DNA of 64,000 bases from CAVYXA01 sp963846775 (GCA_963846775.1 CAWJXB010000003.1:62001-126000); one strand, 5' to 3'; counted from the stretch's first letter, positions 32,957-42,010 are shown. Numbers and translations: made by a program. The notes: generated from the letters alone by a model not told the origin.

Positions 32957-33184
32957 ATGAAAGCCGGGATTCATCCAGAATATTACGAGACCGACATGGT
33001 TTGCGCGTGCGGCACGGTGTATCATACCCGCTCGACGCGCCGGGATATTAAGATCGGTATTTGCGCCGCTTGTCATCCGTTTTTCACCGGCGAACAGAAA
33101 TTTGTCGATACCGCGGGCCGGGTCGAAAAATTCGCCCGCCGCTACGGTAGCACCAGAGCCGCGCGCGCTGGCAAAACTGCTTAG
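32957..33184 (+). CDS. rpmE: 50S ribosomal protein L31
   Basis: A 75-residue L31 starting MKAGIHPEYYETDMVCACGT with the CxC..CxxC zinc pattern (CAC near residue 16-18, CAAC near 37-40) and HPFFTGEQKFVDTAGRVEKF. The Cys residues mark the zinc-binding type. It is the head of the conserved rpmE-prfA-prmC-murA block. A basic tail follows the core. Confidence 0.95.
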   Translation: MKAGIHPEYYETDMVCACGTVYHTRSTRRDIKIGICAACHPFFTGEQKFVDTAGRVEKFARRYGSTRAARAGKTA

Positions 33185-33257
33185 CTGAGCTATCGCCGCC
33201 TCGCTGGGTCGAGGCGTCTCCAAACACGGTGACAGAACGCCGTGGCTACAAACGATC

Positions 33258-34334
33258 ATGGACTTTAATTCTCTCATGGAACGAAAACGCGAGCGCTTCG
33301 AACAGCTCGAACGCGAGATGGCTGATCCGGCGCTCTTTTCCAATCGGAAACGGGCGAGCGAATTGATGCGGGAACACGCCGGCATCAAACAGTTGCTGGC
33401 GAGATGGGACGAGCTCGAAGCGGCGCGGAAACAACTTGATGATAATCGCGAGCTGGCCACTTCGGGCGATGTCGAGATCGCGGCGATGGCCGATGATGAA
33501 ATCCCCGATTTGGAAAAGCGAGTAAACGACCTGGAGCGCGAAGTCCAGATCGCGTTGCTGCCGCCGGATGAAAACGAAAATCGCGACGCGATTGTCGAGA
33601 TTCGCGCCGGCACGGGCGGAAGTGAAGCGGCCATTTTCGCCGCCGATCTTTACCGGATGTACCATCGTTACGCCGAATCAGCCGGGCTAAAGGCGGAAGA
33701 CTTGGAATCGAGTCCGTCGGAGCTGGCCGGATTGAAGGAAGTGATTTTCCGCGTTTCGGGTCAATCGGTTTTTCGGAAACTGCGTTACGAAAGCGGCGTG
33801 CACCGTGTCCAACGCGTGCCGGCGACCGAAGCGCAGGGCCGCATCCATACATCGACTGCCACGGTCGCCGTGTTGCCGGAAGCGGAAGATGTCGATGTGG
33901 AATTGAAGCCGGAAGATCTGCGGATTGAAGTTTCGCGCGCGGGAGGGCCGGGCGGGCAGGGCGTGAACACGACCGATTCTGCCGTACAAGTGCTGCACAT
34001 TCCGACGGGGACGATCGTCCGCTGCCAGGATGGACGCAGCCAGCTCAAGAACAAGGAACGTGCATTATCGATCTTGCGAGCGCGTTTGCTCGAGCGCAAA
34101 CAACAGGAAGAAGCGGAAAAATACAGCGCGCAACGCCGCGGCCAGATCGGCACCGGCGGGCGTGAAGAAAAAATCCGCACCTATAATTTTCCGCAGAACC
34201 GCGTGACCGATCATCGGATCGGCCTAACGCTTTACAATCTGGATCGCGTCATCGATGGAGATCTCGGCCAGTTGATTCAAGCGCTCCAAGCCGCTGATGT
34301 GGCCGAGCGCATGAAGGAATCGATGGTGGCGTGA
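33258..34334 (+). CDS. prfA: peptide chain release factor 1
   Basis: A 358-residue class I release factor. Catalytic GGQ is in SRAGGPGGQGVNTTDS (about 227-242). The stop-codon recognition segment RVPATEAQGRIHTS carries the PAT (PxT) signature of RF1, specific for UAA and UAG. The N-terminal coiled coil (MERKRERFEQLEREMADPALF) and the KNKERAL region are normal. Its partner methylase gene prmC lies downstream and would methylate the Gln of GGQ. Confidence 0.97.
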   Translation: MDFNSLMERKRERFEQLEREMADPALFSNRKRASELMREHAGIKQLLARWDELEAARKQLDDNRELATSGDVEIAAMADDEIPDLEKRVNDLEREVQIALLPPDENENRDAIVEIRAGTGGSEAAIFAADLYRMYHRYAESAGLKAEDLESSPSELAGLKEVIFRVSGQSVFRKLRYESGVHRVQRVPATEAQGRIHTSTATVAVLPEAEDVDVELKPEDLRIEVSRAGGPGGQGVNTTDSAVQVLHIPTGTIVRCQDGRSQLKNKERALSILRARLLERKQQEEAEKYSAQRRGQIGTGGREEKIRTYNFPQNRVTDHRIGLTLYNLDRVIDGDLGQLIQALQAADVAERMKESMVA

Positions 34335-34374
34335 CTGGGCAGAAGCAAACGCTCAACGCTCAACGCCCAATCCG

Positions 34375-35217
34375 ATGAGTGTCCTCCAAGTCCTTAAGGC
34401 GAGCACTGAGTATTTGAGAAAACACACGATCGATAACGCGCGATTGAATGCCGAGCACTTGCTGGCGCACGTGCTTCGCCGGACGCGGATGGAACTGTAT
34501 CTGGAGTTCGAACGCGAGCTTGGCGAAACCGAGCTGGCACCGCTGCGCGAACTGGTTCGTCGCCGTGGTGAAGGCGAGCCGCTCCAGCATTTGCTCGGCA
34601 CAGTGGAATTTTGCGGCCTGACTTTCCTTTGCGATAAACGCGCGCTCGTTCCGCGGCCCGAGACGGAAGAGCTGGTTGAGCTCCTGCTGTCAGAGGTAGG
34701 AGGTCAGAAGGCAGAGATCAGAATTCTGGATGTTGGAACGGGCAGCGGCGTGATCGCGCTCAGCTTGGCGAGCAGGTTTCCAGATGCGCGGATTGTCGGG
34801 GTCGATGTTTCCGAAGACGCGTTGGCATTGGCACGTGAAAATGCGGCGCGGCTCGGGCTGAGCGAGCGGGTGGAATTTCGCCAAGGCGACCTGCTGGAAG
34901 ATTTTACTGAAAGATTCGATATGATCGTTGCGAATCTTCCTTATATCGCCAGGTCAGATCGACCAACGCTTTCCCGAGAGGTTCTACGCGATCCGGAGAT
35001 TGCCCTTTTTGCTGGCGAGCAGGGTGACGAAATGATCCGGCGCCTGATCGAGCAGACACCGGCCCATTTGAAACCGGGCGGCTTGGTGGCGTTGGAGATC
35101 GGAATGGGCCAGGCGAAAGGATTTTCCGCCTTTCTCGGCGAAAAAAATTGGCGCGACATCGAGGCGAAAAACGATTATCAAGGTATGACACGTTTCTTGT
35201 TCGCTAGGTATGGATAA
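34375..35217 (+). CDS. prmC: release factor glutamine methyltransferase
   Basis: A 280-residue SAM-dependent methylase: N-terminal helical domain (VLQVLKASTEYLRKH, RMELYLEFERELGE), SAM motif ILDVGTGSGVIALSL (about 119-133), acidic VGVDVSEDAL, and the catalytic motif NLPYIARSD in place of the common NPPY. It methylates GGQ of RF1/RF2. The prfA/prmC gap (34335-34374) has an 'AACGCTCAACGC' repeat. It overlaps the murA start by 8 bp. Confidence 0.95.
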   Translation: MSVLQVLKASTEYLRKHTIDNARLNAEHLLAHVLRRTRMELYLEFERELGETELAPLRELVRRRGEGEPLQHLLGTVEFCGLTFLCDKRALVPRPETEELVELLLSEVGGQKAEIRILDVGTGSGVIALSLASRFPDARIVGVDVSEDALALARENAARLGLSERVEFRQGDLLEDFTERFDMIVANLPYIARSDRPTLSREVLRDPEIALFAGEQGDEMIRRLIEQTPAHLKPGGLVALEIGMGQAKGFSAFLGEKNWRDIEAKNDYQGMTRFLFARYG

Positions 35218-36469
35218 AATTCGCATTCACGGCGGCCAACCGCTCTCGGGCTCGATCAAGATCAGCGGCTCGAAGAATTCCGCCTTGCCGATCCTGGCGG
35301 CGACATTGCTGACGCGCGAACCGTGCATCATCCGGCGCGTGCCGGACCTCAGCGACACGCATTACATGCTGCAAATCCTGATGCACCTCGGCGCTCAAGT
35401 GGAACGTGCCAGCGGCACGGTGAGCGTGACGGCGGAAAAAATCGCATCGGTCGCGCCCTACGACATCGTTCGCAAAATGCGCGCTTCGGTCTGCGTGCTC
35501 GGGCCATTGTTAGGCCGGTGCAAGGAAGCTACGGTTTCAATGCCCGGCGGCTGCATCATCGGGGATCGGCCGATCGATTTGCATTTGAAAGGATTCGAAG
35601 CCCTCGGGTCGGCTGTGCGCGTGGAAGCGGGCAACGTGAAAGTCTTCGCGCCGAAATTGACCGGTGCCATCATCGATCTACGCGGCCGGTTCGGTCCCAC
35701 TGTGCTCGGCACCGATAACGTGATGATGGCGGCGGTGCTCGCGGAAGGGATCACGGTGATCGAAGGCGCAGCCCAGGAACCCGAAGTGGTCGATCTGGCC
35801 AATTTCCTCAACAAGATGGGTGCCAGGATCGAGGGTGCGGGAACGCGGCGGATGATCATTGAGGGCGTGCCGGAGTTGCACGGCGCCGAACATGAGATCA
35901 TTCCTGATCGGATCGAGGCGGGGACGTTTCTCGTGGCTGGCGCGATTTGCGGTAAAGGCGTGACCTTGAATCGTGTCGAGCCGGCCCATCTGACGGCAAT
36001 CACGGATGCGCTCATCACTTGCGGGTTTCCGGTGAAAATCGCGAATCAGACGATGTCGATCGTGCCTAACGGATCGGCTAAACCGTTGGAGCTAAACACA
36101 GAACCCTATCCCGGTTTCCCGACCGACATGCAGGCGCAAATGTGCGCGTTGCTGGCCACGACTGAAGGCACCAGCCTGATCACGGAAAATATTTTCCCGC
36201 AACGCTACATGCATGTGGCGGAGTTGAAGCGGATGGGCGCGCACGTGGACTTGGAGGGATCGACCGCAGTGATCAAAGGCGTGGACCAACTTTTCGGCGC
36301 CCCGGTAATGGCGAGCGATTTGCGCGCCTCGGCCGCGCTCGTGCTGGCTGGCTTGAAAGCAGACGGCGTCACCGAAGTGAGCCGCGTTTATCACATCGAC
36401 CGCGGCTACGAACATCTGGACGAAAAATTGAGCGAGCTCGGAGCGCACATCGAACGCGTGCAAGGATGA
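35210..36469 (+). CDS. murA: UDP-N-acetylglucosamine 1-carboxyvinyltransferase
   Basis: A 419-residue MurA, the first committed step of peptidoglycan synthesis, adding enolpyruvate to UDP-GlcNAc. The start MDKIRIHGGQPLSGSIKISGSKN carries catalytic Lys22/Asn23, and the C of RCKEATVSMPGGCIIGDRPIDLH is the Cys (fosfomycin target) on the mobile loop, here in MPGGCIIG. FPTDMQAQMCALLATTEGTS and DRGYEHLDEKL are the usual later signatures. The start lies inside prmC (8-bp overlap). Confidence 0.97.
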   Translation: MDKIRIHGGQPLSGSIKISGSKNSALPILAATLLTREPCIIRRVPDLSDTHYMLQILMHLGAQVERASGTVSVTAEKIASVAPYDIVRKMRASVCVLGPLLGRCKEATVSMPGGCIIGDRPIDLHLKGFEALGSAVRVEAGNVKVFAPKLTGAIIDLRGRFGPTVLGTDNVMMAAVLAEGITVIEGAAQEPEVVDLANFLNKMGARIEGAGTRRMIIEGVPELHGAEHEIIPDRIEAGTFLVAGAICGKGVTLNRVEPAHLTAITDALITCGFPVKIANQTMSIVPNGSAKPLELNTEPYPGFPTDMQAQMCALLATTEGTSLITENIFPQRYMHVAELKRMGAHVDLEGSTAVIKGVDQLFGAPVMASDLRASAALVLAGLKADGVTEVSRVYHIDRGYEHLDEKLSELGAHIERVQG

Positions 36470-36475
36470 GGCAAA

Positions 36476-36560
36476 TGACGATGCCGCCAAAAAACGGGAT
36501 TTGCGTCATTCGGGGTTCGTCATTCCTTCGTCACTAGACATTCGACATTCGTCATTTAAA
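36476..36560. repeat. TCGTCATTC-type low-complexity repeat, copy 1
   Basis: Direct and inverted short units (GTCATTC, GACATTC, TTCGTCA) between murA and the next gene. The same wording occurs at 56925-57036, where it splits ispG. Confidence 0.6.
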
Positions 36561-36570
36561 ACAACGCCAC

Positions 36571-36942
36571 ATGGACCAACCACCGCCACCCGCAACCACC
36601 ACTTCATCCGACGTCCGCACCTGGTGCGTGCTTTGTCACGCCAGCGCTCTGCTCGGTTTATTCCTCCATTTTCTCGGGCACTTGCTCGGGCCGCTGATCG
36701 TTTGGTTGGTCAAACGCGGCGACTCGCCCGAAATCGATGCGCACGGCAAAGAGTCGCTCAATTTCCAGTTGTCGATGCTAATTTACGACGCAATCGCGGT
36801 GGTTCTCTGTTTTGTCCTCATCGGCATTCCGATTCTCATTTTGCTCTGGGTGCTGAACACGATCTTTGTCATTGTCGCGTCGATTCAGGCAAGCGACGGC
36901 AAACTGTATCGGTATCCGCTTGCGATGCGCCTGATCAAGTAA
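36571..36942 (+). CDS. DUF4870 membrane protein
   Basis: A 123-residue protein: a polar start, CVLCHASALLGLFLHFLGHLLGPLIVWLVKRGDSPEIDAHGKESLNFQLSMLIYDAIAVVL, and a C-terminal helix pair. WLVKRGDSPEIDAHGKESLNFQ is the DUF4870 (Tic20-like) signature between three membrane helices. The role is unknown. The upstream region contains a repeat rather than a clear promoter. Confidence 0.85.
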   Translation: MDQPPPPATTTSSDVRTWCVLCHASALLGLFLHFLGHLLGPLIVWLVKRGDSPEIDAHGKESLNFQLSMLIYDAIAVVLCFVLIGIPILILLWVLNTIFVIVASIQASDGKLYRYPLAMRLIK

Positions 36943-36957
36943 CGCCGCCAGAGCGAG

Positions 36958-37365
36958 ATGGGGAAATCGCCGCCATCGGTCCTGGAGCCGCAATGTCCGT
37001 CTCGGCTTGTGCTCGATCGCATTGCGGACAAATGGACGGCGCTGATCATTCAAATTCTTGCGCAAGGGACAATGCGATACGGCACCTTGCATCGCGCCAT
37101 TGGTGGGATTTCGGAGAAAATGCTGACGCAAACATTGCGCAGCCTGGAACGCGACGGGCTGGTCCAACGCAAGATCCATCCGGTCATTCCGCCTAAAGTC
37201 GAATATTCGTTGACCAAATTGGGACGCACCTTAATCGAACCGTTGCACGCGCTTTGTCGATGGTCGGAAAAACATCTGGCCGAATTGGAAACGAACCGGA
37301 CTCAGGCGAAGGCAAAGGCGGGAGAGGAAGGAAGAAGCGGCTCACGTCAACTGCCGGCCGATTAA
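36958..37365 (+). CDS. HxlR-family transcriptional regulator
   Basis: A 135-residue winged-helix regulator. Signature features: CPSRLVLDRIADKWTALIIQIL (first helix and Cys), GTMRYGTLHRAIGGISEKMLTQTLRSLERDGLVQRK (recognition helix) and VEYSLTKLGRTL. These proteins commonly respond to electrophiles or redox stress through an N-terminal Cys. It starts 15 bp after the DUF4870 gene. Its 3' end has a basic, repeat-like tail (AKAKAGEEGRSGSRQ). Confidence 0.9.
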   Translation: MGKSPPSVLEPQCPSRLVLDRIADKWTALIIQILAQGTMRYGTLHRAIGGISEKMLTQTLRSLERDGLVQRKIHPVIPPKVEYSLTKLGRTLIEPLHALCRWSEKHLAELETNRTQAKAKAGEEGRSGSRQLPAD

Positions 37366-37397
37366 GGTCAATCGCTCTACCAAAAATACCGTCGTAG

Positions 37398-37430
37398 GCG
37401 AAGCGCTTCGCCGGCGATGAGCCTTTTTTT
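37398..37430. terminator. candidate bidirectional terminator
   Basis: GGCGAAGCGCTTCGCC at 37398-37413 is a perfect 16-bp palindrome. GGCGATGAGCC and a T-run follow in the plus direction, between the convergent HxlR and sulfotransferase-like genes. Confidence 0.55.
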
Positions 37431-38158
37431 CAATGTAAACGGTATTCATAAAGTTGTTCATAGCATTCGCGGCAATGCTCGTGAATCTCGCGGAGATGCG
37501 GCGGAATTTCCATACCCTTTGGCCGAGACGGCTGGAAAGATGTCGATCTGATGACTTCGTTATACCAATGTTTTGCCCAGATGCCGTCAGTCTCGCGCAA
37601 ACCGGGCGACCATGAGAGCATCGCGCCGTCGAATTCAAGATCGACAGCCTGGCAAAGCAGCCGCAACGCTCCCTCGGGATTTTCCAGCACATCTTCTGCG
37701 TCGATCACCGGCGGGACCGTGCCGAGCTGGTCGCGTACAAAGTGGAAAATCTCGCTTTGCTGGACGAATCCCAGATCTTCCAGCAACGGGTCTTCGCGCT
37801 TCTTTAGGTATGAAGTAATCACGTCCACCGGATCGCGGATGAGAAAGCAATTCGTTACCGAGCACAGCCATCCTCGATCCACTTCCGGCAGGAGATGATG
37901 CGCCATCTGTTTCTGGAAAAGGATGCGTTTGCCGCTTGGGATTGGACCAGTCAGATGCGCCACGACGTTGTGCCAATCGGTTTCGCCGGTGGTGATGATT
38001 TCATTCGCACCGGGATGTTTCTTGCCGGTCGCTTTCAGATAGAACGCGTAAAATGGCTCGTCGATCACTGCGGTGTCCGATCGATTTCCCCATGCCCGCA
38101 TCATGGCGGTAGAAATATTTCGGGGCCCGGACCACATCGCGATTCGGACCGGGTTCAT
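37430..38158 (-). CDS. sulfotransferase-like family protein
   Basis: A 242-residue P-loop protein: MWSGPRNISTAMMRAWGNR is the PAPS-binding P-loop used by sulfotransferases that annotate as 'branched-chain aminotransferase-like'. NCFLIRDPVDVITSYLKK holds the 3'-phosphate Arg/Ser motif. Its start (ATG 38156-38158) lies in the glycosyltransferase stop with a 4-bp overlap; an upstream 27-residue extension is not supported. The acceptor is unknown; coupling to the lipid glycosyltransferase could mean sulfated glycolipid (speculation). Confidence 0.75.
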   Translation of the reverse strand: MNPVRIAMWSGPRNISTAMMRAWGNRSDTAVIDEPFYAFYLKATGKKHPGANEIITTGETDWHNVVAHLTGPIPSGKRILFQKQMAHHLLPEVDRGWLCSVTNCFLIRDPVDVITSYLKKREDPLLEDLGFVQQSEIFHFVRDQLGTVPPVIDAEDVLENPEGALRLLCQAVDLEFDGAMLSWSPGLRETDGIWAKHWYNEVIRSTSFQPSRPKGMEIPPHLREIHEHCRECYEQLYEYRLH

Positions 38159-39237
38159 AACGCCATTAGAAACTCCGCGATATCGAGCGACGCACGTGGC
38201 CGGCTCAATTGAGAAATGTTTGCCGCCCATTCGCGCCATTGTTTCGCGTCATTCGCGAAAGCCCGCTCTACCTGGGCGATTACTTCATCGCGCGAGCGGG
38301 CGACCACACCCGAATGGGTCTGCTCAATGAGGATGGCGTTTCCTTCCTCCTGGCCGGAAACGATGTGATTGATGATCATCGGGCAACCCGCGGCGATCGT
38401 TTCCTGAACGGTCGCGCCGCCTGCTTTGCCGATGAGCAAATGACTCGCGCACAGCATCCGCGGGAGTTCGTTAGTCCAACCGACAATCTCCGCTTTCCGA
38501 TTGGCCACCACCGGTTGGATCGCGCGGCGCAGTCGCTCGTTCCGGCCGACTGTAACGGTCAAATCAATGTCCTGATCGAGCAATGCTTTCACCAACGCCG
38601 GCGCGCGGCGTGTTCCGGCATTGATCATGTAAAGAACGCGCGGACGTGAGCGGGCCGGCGTTGGTCGATGTTCATTGATCTCGGCGAACATCGGGCTAAC
38701 CGGGAAACCGAAGGTCTTGATTCGCCCTGGAGCAACGCCGCCGGCCCGCACGATTGTGGCGCTTTGCTCGTTCGGCACACAGAAGTAGTCAGCGCCAGAC
38801 CGATACCAGATTTCATTGACGGTGATCGAGTCGGTCACAATGGCGATGCTCTTGCATTGCCGATTTTGTCCCAAAACCTGATCGACGAGATACGGATAGG
38901 GCGGAAAGACCGACACAATGATGTCTGGTTGAAAACGTTCCAGCGTGCGCGCGATCTGTTGCCGTAGCCGGGCGAACTTCTGCAGCTGGTGGTCGAAATC
39001 ACCCTCCTGATCGAGCCAATCATAAAACGCGCCCCAGGCATGCGGGAGATGATCGACAATCCCGAGATAAGTTCGGCTGATGAGTTTGAACCAAACCGGA
39101 TACGTCTCGGCCAGCAGATCCCGCATTTCGATCTCCACCGATCCGTCGGCGATTTTCACCAAACCAGCGCGCACACCACGGGCCGCCGCGTTGTGCCCTT
39201 CGCCGAAACCGGTGGTGAGGATGAGGATGCGTTTCAC
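38155..39237 (-). CDS. MGDG-synthase-like glycosyltransferase
   Basis: A 360-residue enzyme with the MGDG_synth N-terminal domain (ILTTGFGEGHNAAARGVRAGL, TYLGIVDHLPHAWGAFYDWLD) and a GT28-like C-terminal domain with the donor-site motif LIGKAGGATVQETIAAGCPMIINHIVSGQEEGNA. It transfers a sugar from a UDP donor to diacylglycerol or a related lipid, inside the cytoplasmic membrane. The first gene of a pair with the sulfotransferase-like gene. Confidence 0.87.
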   Translation of the reverse strand: MKRILILTTGFGEGHNAAARGVRAGLVKIADGSVEIEMRDLLAETYPVWFKLISRTYLGIVDHLPHAWGAFYDWLDQEGDFDHQLQKFARLRQQIARTLERFQPDIIVSVFPPYPYLVDQVLGQNRQCKSIAIVTDSITVNEIWYRSGADYFCVPNEQSATIVRAGGVAPGRIKTFGFPVSPMFAEINEHRPTPARSRPRVLYMINAGTRRAPALVKALLDQDIDLTVTVGRNERLRRAIQPVVANRKAEIVGWTNELPRMLCASHLLIGKAGGATVQETIAAGCPMIINHIVSGQEEGNAILIEQTHSGVVARSRDEVIAQVERAFANDAKQWREWAANISQLSRPRASLDIAEFLMAL

Positions 39238-39304
39238 AGCTCGTTAGGAAAACAAGACTGGCCGAGGCGGAGACAAGCTTATTCGCGCAAGCATTCGGAG
39301 TTTA

Positions 39305-40237
39305 ATGGATATTTCTCTCCGGCAAAGTAAACTCTCACTCGAGATGAAATATCTCCGATTCGTTTGGCGAGTCTTGAGCCGGTTGGTCTGGGAGACCGCG
39401 ACCGACAACACCCCCGGCCTGGCTGCGCAGATGGCGTATCAGTTACTGTTCGCGCTCGCGCCCTGTCTGTTTTTCCTCTGGCATTTGCTCGGCCTCTTCG
39501 GCACCGATCCGGCCAAGCTGCATCGCATGTTCGTTCTTTTGAAAAGTTTTATGCCGCCCGACGCCAAGGTGCAGGACATTCTCGACATCGCCATGGCCAG
39601 CGTGGTTGTGACCGGCTCGAACGGGATGCTGGCAAACGCGGGCATCATTCTCGGTATCTATTTCGGCACGGTTTTCATCGCCACCATCTCACGCGCGCTC
39701 AGCCAGATGCATGGGGTCCGCGAAGACCGGCATTGGTGGTCGAAATACATCATTTCGTTTTTCATGCTCTTTTGGTTCGGCATCACCATACTTATTTGCT
39801 TCAACGCGGTGGTCTTCGGCCAGCGGTTGGCCGGTGTCGCCGAAGTTAATTTCCAGCTCAATATCCCGCTGCAAACGTGGTTTACCTATTTAAACCCGCC
39901 CTTCATCTTTGTAGCCCTGACCCTTCTGGCCCTGGCCCTGTATTTACTTACGCCGGAAAACTATCTCACGGTGCGACAGGCCCTGCCGGGGGCGGTCTTC
40001 TTTGCGTTAGGCTGGATCGTGGTGACGAAGCTCTTCCAATATTACGTGGTCAAATACAACCGCTACAATCCGACCTATCTCGCGCTCGCGTCCATCATCA
40101 TGCTCTTAACCTGGATGTATCTCACTTGTCTGCTCCTGTTGTTAGGCGGGAAGGTCAACGCAATTCTCCAGCGCGAGCGCGAACGCCAGCCCGAATCCGG
40201 TCCACCTGTGCCCGCACCAGAAACGCAGACAGCGTGA
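39305..40237 (+). CDS. YihY/BrkB family membrane protein
   Basis: A 310-residue protein with six hydrophobic segments. Markers of the family are DNTPGLAAQMAYQLLFALAPCLFFLWHLLG, the segment ALSQMHGVREDRHWWSKYI, PGAVFFALGWIVVTKLFQYYVVKYNRYNPTYLALASIIMLLTWMYLTCLLLLLGGKVNAI and the basic C-terminus. Formerly mis-named ribonuclease BN; the function of these proteins is unclear. A start at 39344 (MKYLRF) is also possible. Confidence 0.88.
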   Translation: MDISLRQSKLSLEMKYLRFVWRVLSRLVWETATDNTPGLAAQMAYQLLFALAPCLFFLWHLLGLFGTDPAKLHRMFVLLKSFMPPDAKVQDILDIAMASVVVTGSNGMLANAGIILGIYFGTVFIATISRALSQMHGVREDRHWWSKYIISFFMLFWFGITILICFNAVVFGQRLAGVAEVNFQLNIPLQTWFTYLNPPFIFVALTLLALALYLLTPENYLTVRQALPGAVFFALGWIVVTKLFQYYVVKYNRYNPTYLALASIIMLLTWMYLTCLLLLLGGKVNAILQRERERQPESGPPVPAPETQTA

Positions 40238-40290
40238 TCGAGATTTTCGCGAGTTGATTGGAGCGTTCGCTCTGATACGCTCCGCTTCAA

Positions 40291-41307
40291 GTGGTGCGTC
40301 TCCGGCTCTGGTTGGCAACAGCTCTCGCGCTCGGCGCGCTTTTCGGCGCTGTTCTTCGCGCCCAAGTCGGTGACGAGGAGAAACCGAAGCACATGGCGTC
40401 GGCAAAAACGCTGGGCTCGCCGTCCGATCCGGAAAAATCGCCGACACCTCACCCGAAGCGCAGGACGAAGAAGTCTGGCGCTAAGAAATCGACCAAACAC
40501 AAATCGACGGCGAAGAAGAGTTCAACTTCCAAAGCGAAAACGAAAAAGAAAACGGCGCGTCCGGCGAAAACGCCGACGCCCGTACCGAAAAAAGCGCAGC
40601 CGGCGGCTGCCGCCTCGAGCCCGGCACCGGCACCGACGCCGTCGATCCCGCGGGCGATTCCCGTGACTTCACCGGAAGAACGGGCGCAGGTCGTCGTGGA
40701 AAAATCCGGCTTGGAAGAGGAAGAAGGTTTCGTTCCGCCGCCCCCACCGCCACCGCCGCGGCGGTTTGGCTTTTGGCCGTGGTTGCGCCGCTCCAGCGAG
40801 CCGTCGTATCATTACTTAACGAGATCGGTGATCGACCAAATTCGGCGTGCGCCGGTCCAACGGCGCCGCTGGCAGTTCATCGTCGTTCACAACAGCGGGA
40901 CGCGACAGGGCAACGCTCGCGTCTTTGATTATTACCATCGACATGTGCGCCGGATGCGGAACGGTCTGGCCTATCATTTCGTCATCGGCAACGGCACATC
41001 GACCGGCAACGGCGAGGTTGAAGTGGGGGATCGCTGGCGGCGCCAGATCAACGGCGGCCACGTCCACAGCGATTATCTGAACAATATCTCGCTCGGCATT
41101 TGTCTCGTGGGCGATTTCAATCACGACCAACCGACGCGGGCCCAGCTGGAATGTTGCGAGGAACTGATCCGTTACCTTCGCCAGCGCTGTGGCAAAATCG
41201 ACAATGGCGACATCCTCGTCCGGCCGCACCGCGAGATGAACCCGCCGCGCTGGCCGACCGATTGCCCGGGCGATCTCTTCCCTTATTCCTGGTTCCGAAG
41301 ATTCTAG
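40291..41307 (+). CDS. secreted N-acetylmuramoyl-L-alanine amidase with Lys/Pro-rich spacer
   Basis: A 338-residue protein. A signal-like N-terminus (LWLATALALGALFGAVLRAQ) is followed by about 140 residues that are almost only Lys, Arg, Ser, Thr, Pro and Ala with PPPPPPPPRR near residue 154, then an Amidase_2 domain from about 190: FIVVHNSGTRQGNARVFDYYHR (first His), YHFVIGNG, HVHSDYLNNISLGICLVGDFN (second His) and DC (Cys ligand). The spacer could reach across the wall; it is low-complexity. Start GTG 40291. It cuts peptidoglycan and should act in the periplasm. Confidence 0.82.
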   Translation: MVRLRLWLATALALGALFGAVLRAQVGDEEKPKHMASAKTLGSPSDPEKSPTPHPKRRTKKSGAKKSTKHKSTAKKSSTSKAKTKKKTARPAKTPTPVPKKAQPAAAASSPAPAPTPSIPRAIPVTSPEERAQVVVEKSGLEEEEGFVPPPPPPPPRRFGFWPWLRRSSEPSYHYLTRSVIDQIRRAPVQRRRWQFIVVHNSGTRQGNARVFDYYHRHVRRMRNGLAYHFVIGNGTSTGNGEVEVGDRWRRQINGGHVHSDYLNNISLGICLVGDFNHDQPTRAQLECCEELIRYLRQRCGKIDNGDILVRPHREMNPPRWPTDCPGDLFPYSWFRRF

Positions 41308-41316
41308 AACCTACCA

Positions 41317-41446
41317 GCTCTGTTGAAAAGCTCCCCTTTGTTGTCATGTCGAGCAAAACGAAACATCTCTGACTCTTTCTTTGCGCTCGGATAAGCAGTT
41401 TGAGATTCCTGGCTCCGCTCGGAATGACACAGGTTTTCAACAGAGC
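41317..41446. repeat. 130-bp element with 13-bp terminal inverted repeats (MITE-like), contains R3
   Basis: GCTCTGTTGAAAA at 41317-41329 and its exact reverse complement at 41434-41446 bound the element. Inside is TTGTCATGTCGAGC on the left and CTCGGAATGACAC on the right, also imperfectly paired, so the whole could fold as a long hairpin. The left arm (AAAGCTCCC and TGTCAT, GCAAAACGAAACATCTC) matches 58882-58930. No transposase frame lies inside. No target duplication was resolved. Confidence 0.6.
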
Positions 41447-41782
41447 CAACACATCCCACAGGGAAACGGGTGAGTCGCCAGAGATTTGGCTCTGCGGCAT
41501 GGCGCGAGGAGGGAGAATCCTTCATGGATCTTTGACCCACGAGCAACGCCGCCGCCGCAGTAAGGATCGGCAATCCTTCGGGTTGAGCTCTGGCGTGCGT
41601 CTAGCGACGTTGCTCCAAACTCATCCCGTCGTCGCGGGACTTCGGCTACGACCCTTCGTCTGCGTTCGGCAGCTGGGGACCAGGCCGCCTCTCAGAGCTT
41701 AGCGCGCCCGTATCCTATTTATGAGACGGGTTCTGGCAGCAGGAACGCGACTTGCTTTGTCACAGGCGAAGATCACGTTGCA

Positions 41783-42010
41783 ATGAAAACGCTTTGTCTG
41801 ATCGCCTGCTTCGCAGCGTTCACTCTTTTTTCGATGAAAGCGCAGGCGCCGAACACCAAAGACCAGGAGGAACAGTTGCTTGCCCTTGCTAAGCAAGTGC
41901 AGGAGCAACAGGCGCAAATCGTTTCCAATCAGAAGAAAATCGACGGCAAGCTGGCCGAGTTGGCCGAAACGATTCGGACCGCCCGCATTTTTTCCAGCCG
42001 CAGCCGTTAA
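41783..42010 (+). CDS. small secreted coiled-coil protein
   Basis: A 75-residue protein: a signal peptide (MKTLCLIACFAAFTLFSMKAQA) then a short helix, QEEQLLALAKQVQEQQAQIVSNQKKIDGKLAELAETIRTAR, with heptads. Function unknown. It is followed 6 bp later by a second small secreted gene of similar type, suggesting one transcript. Confidence 0.65.
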   Translation: MKTLCLIACFAAFTLFSMKAQAPNTKDQEEQLLALAKQVQEQQAQIVSNQKKIDGKLAELAETIRTARIFSSRSR

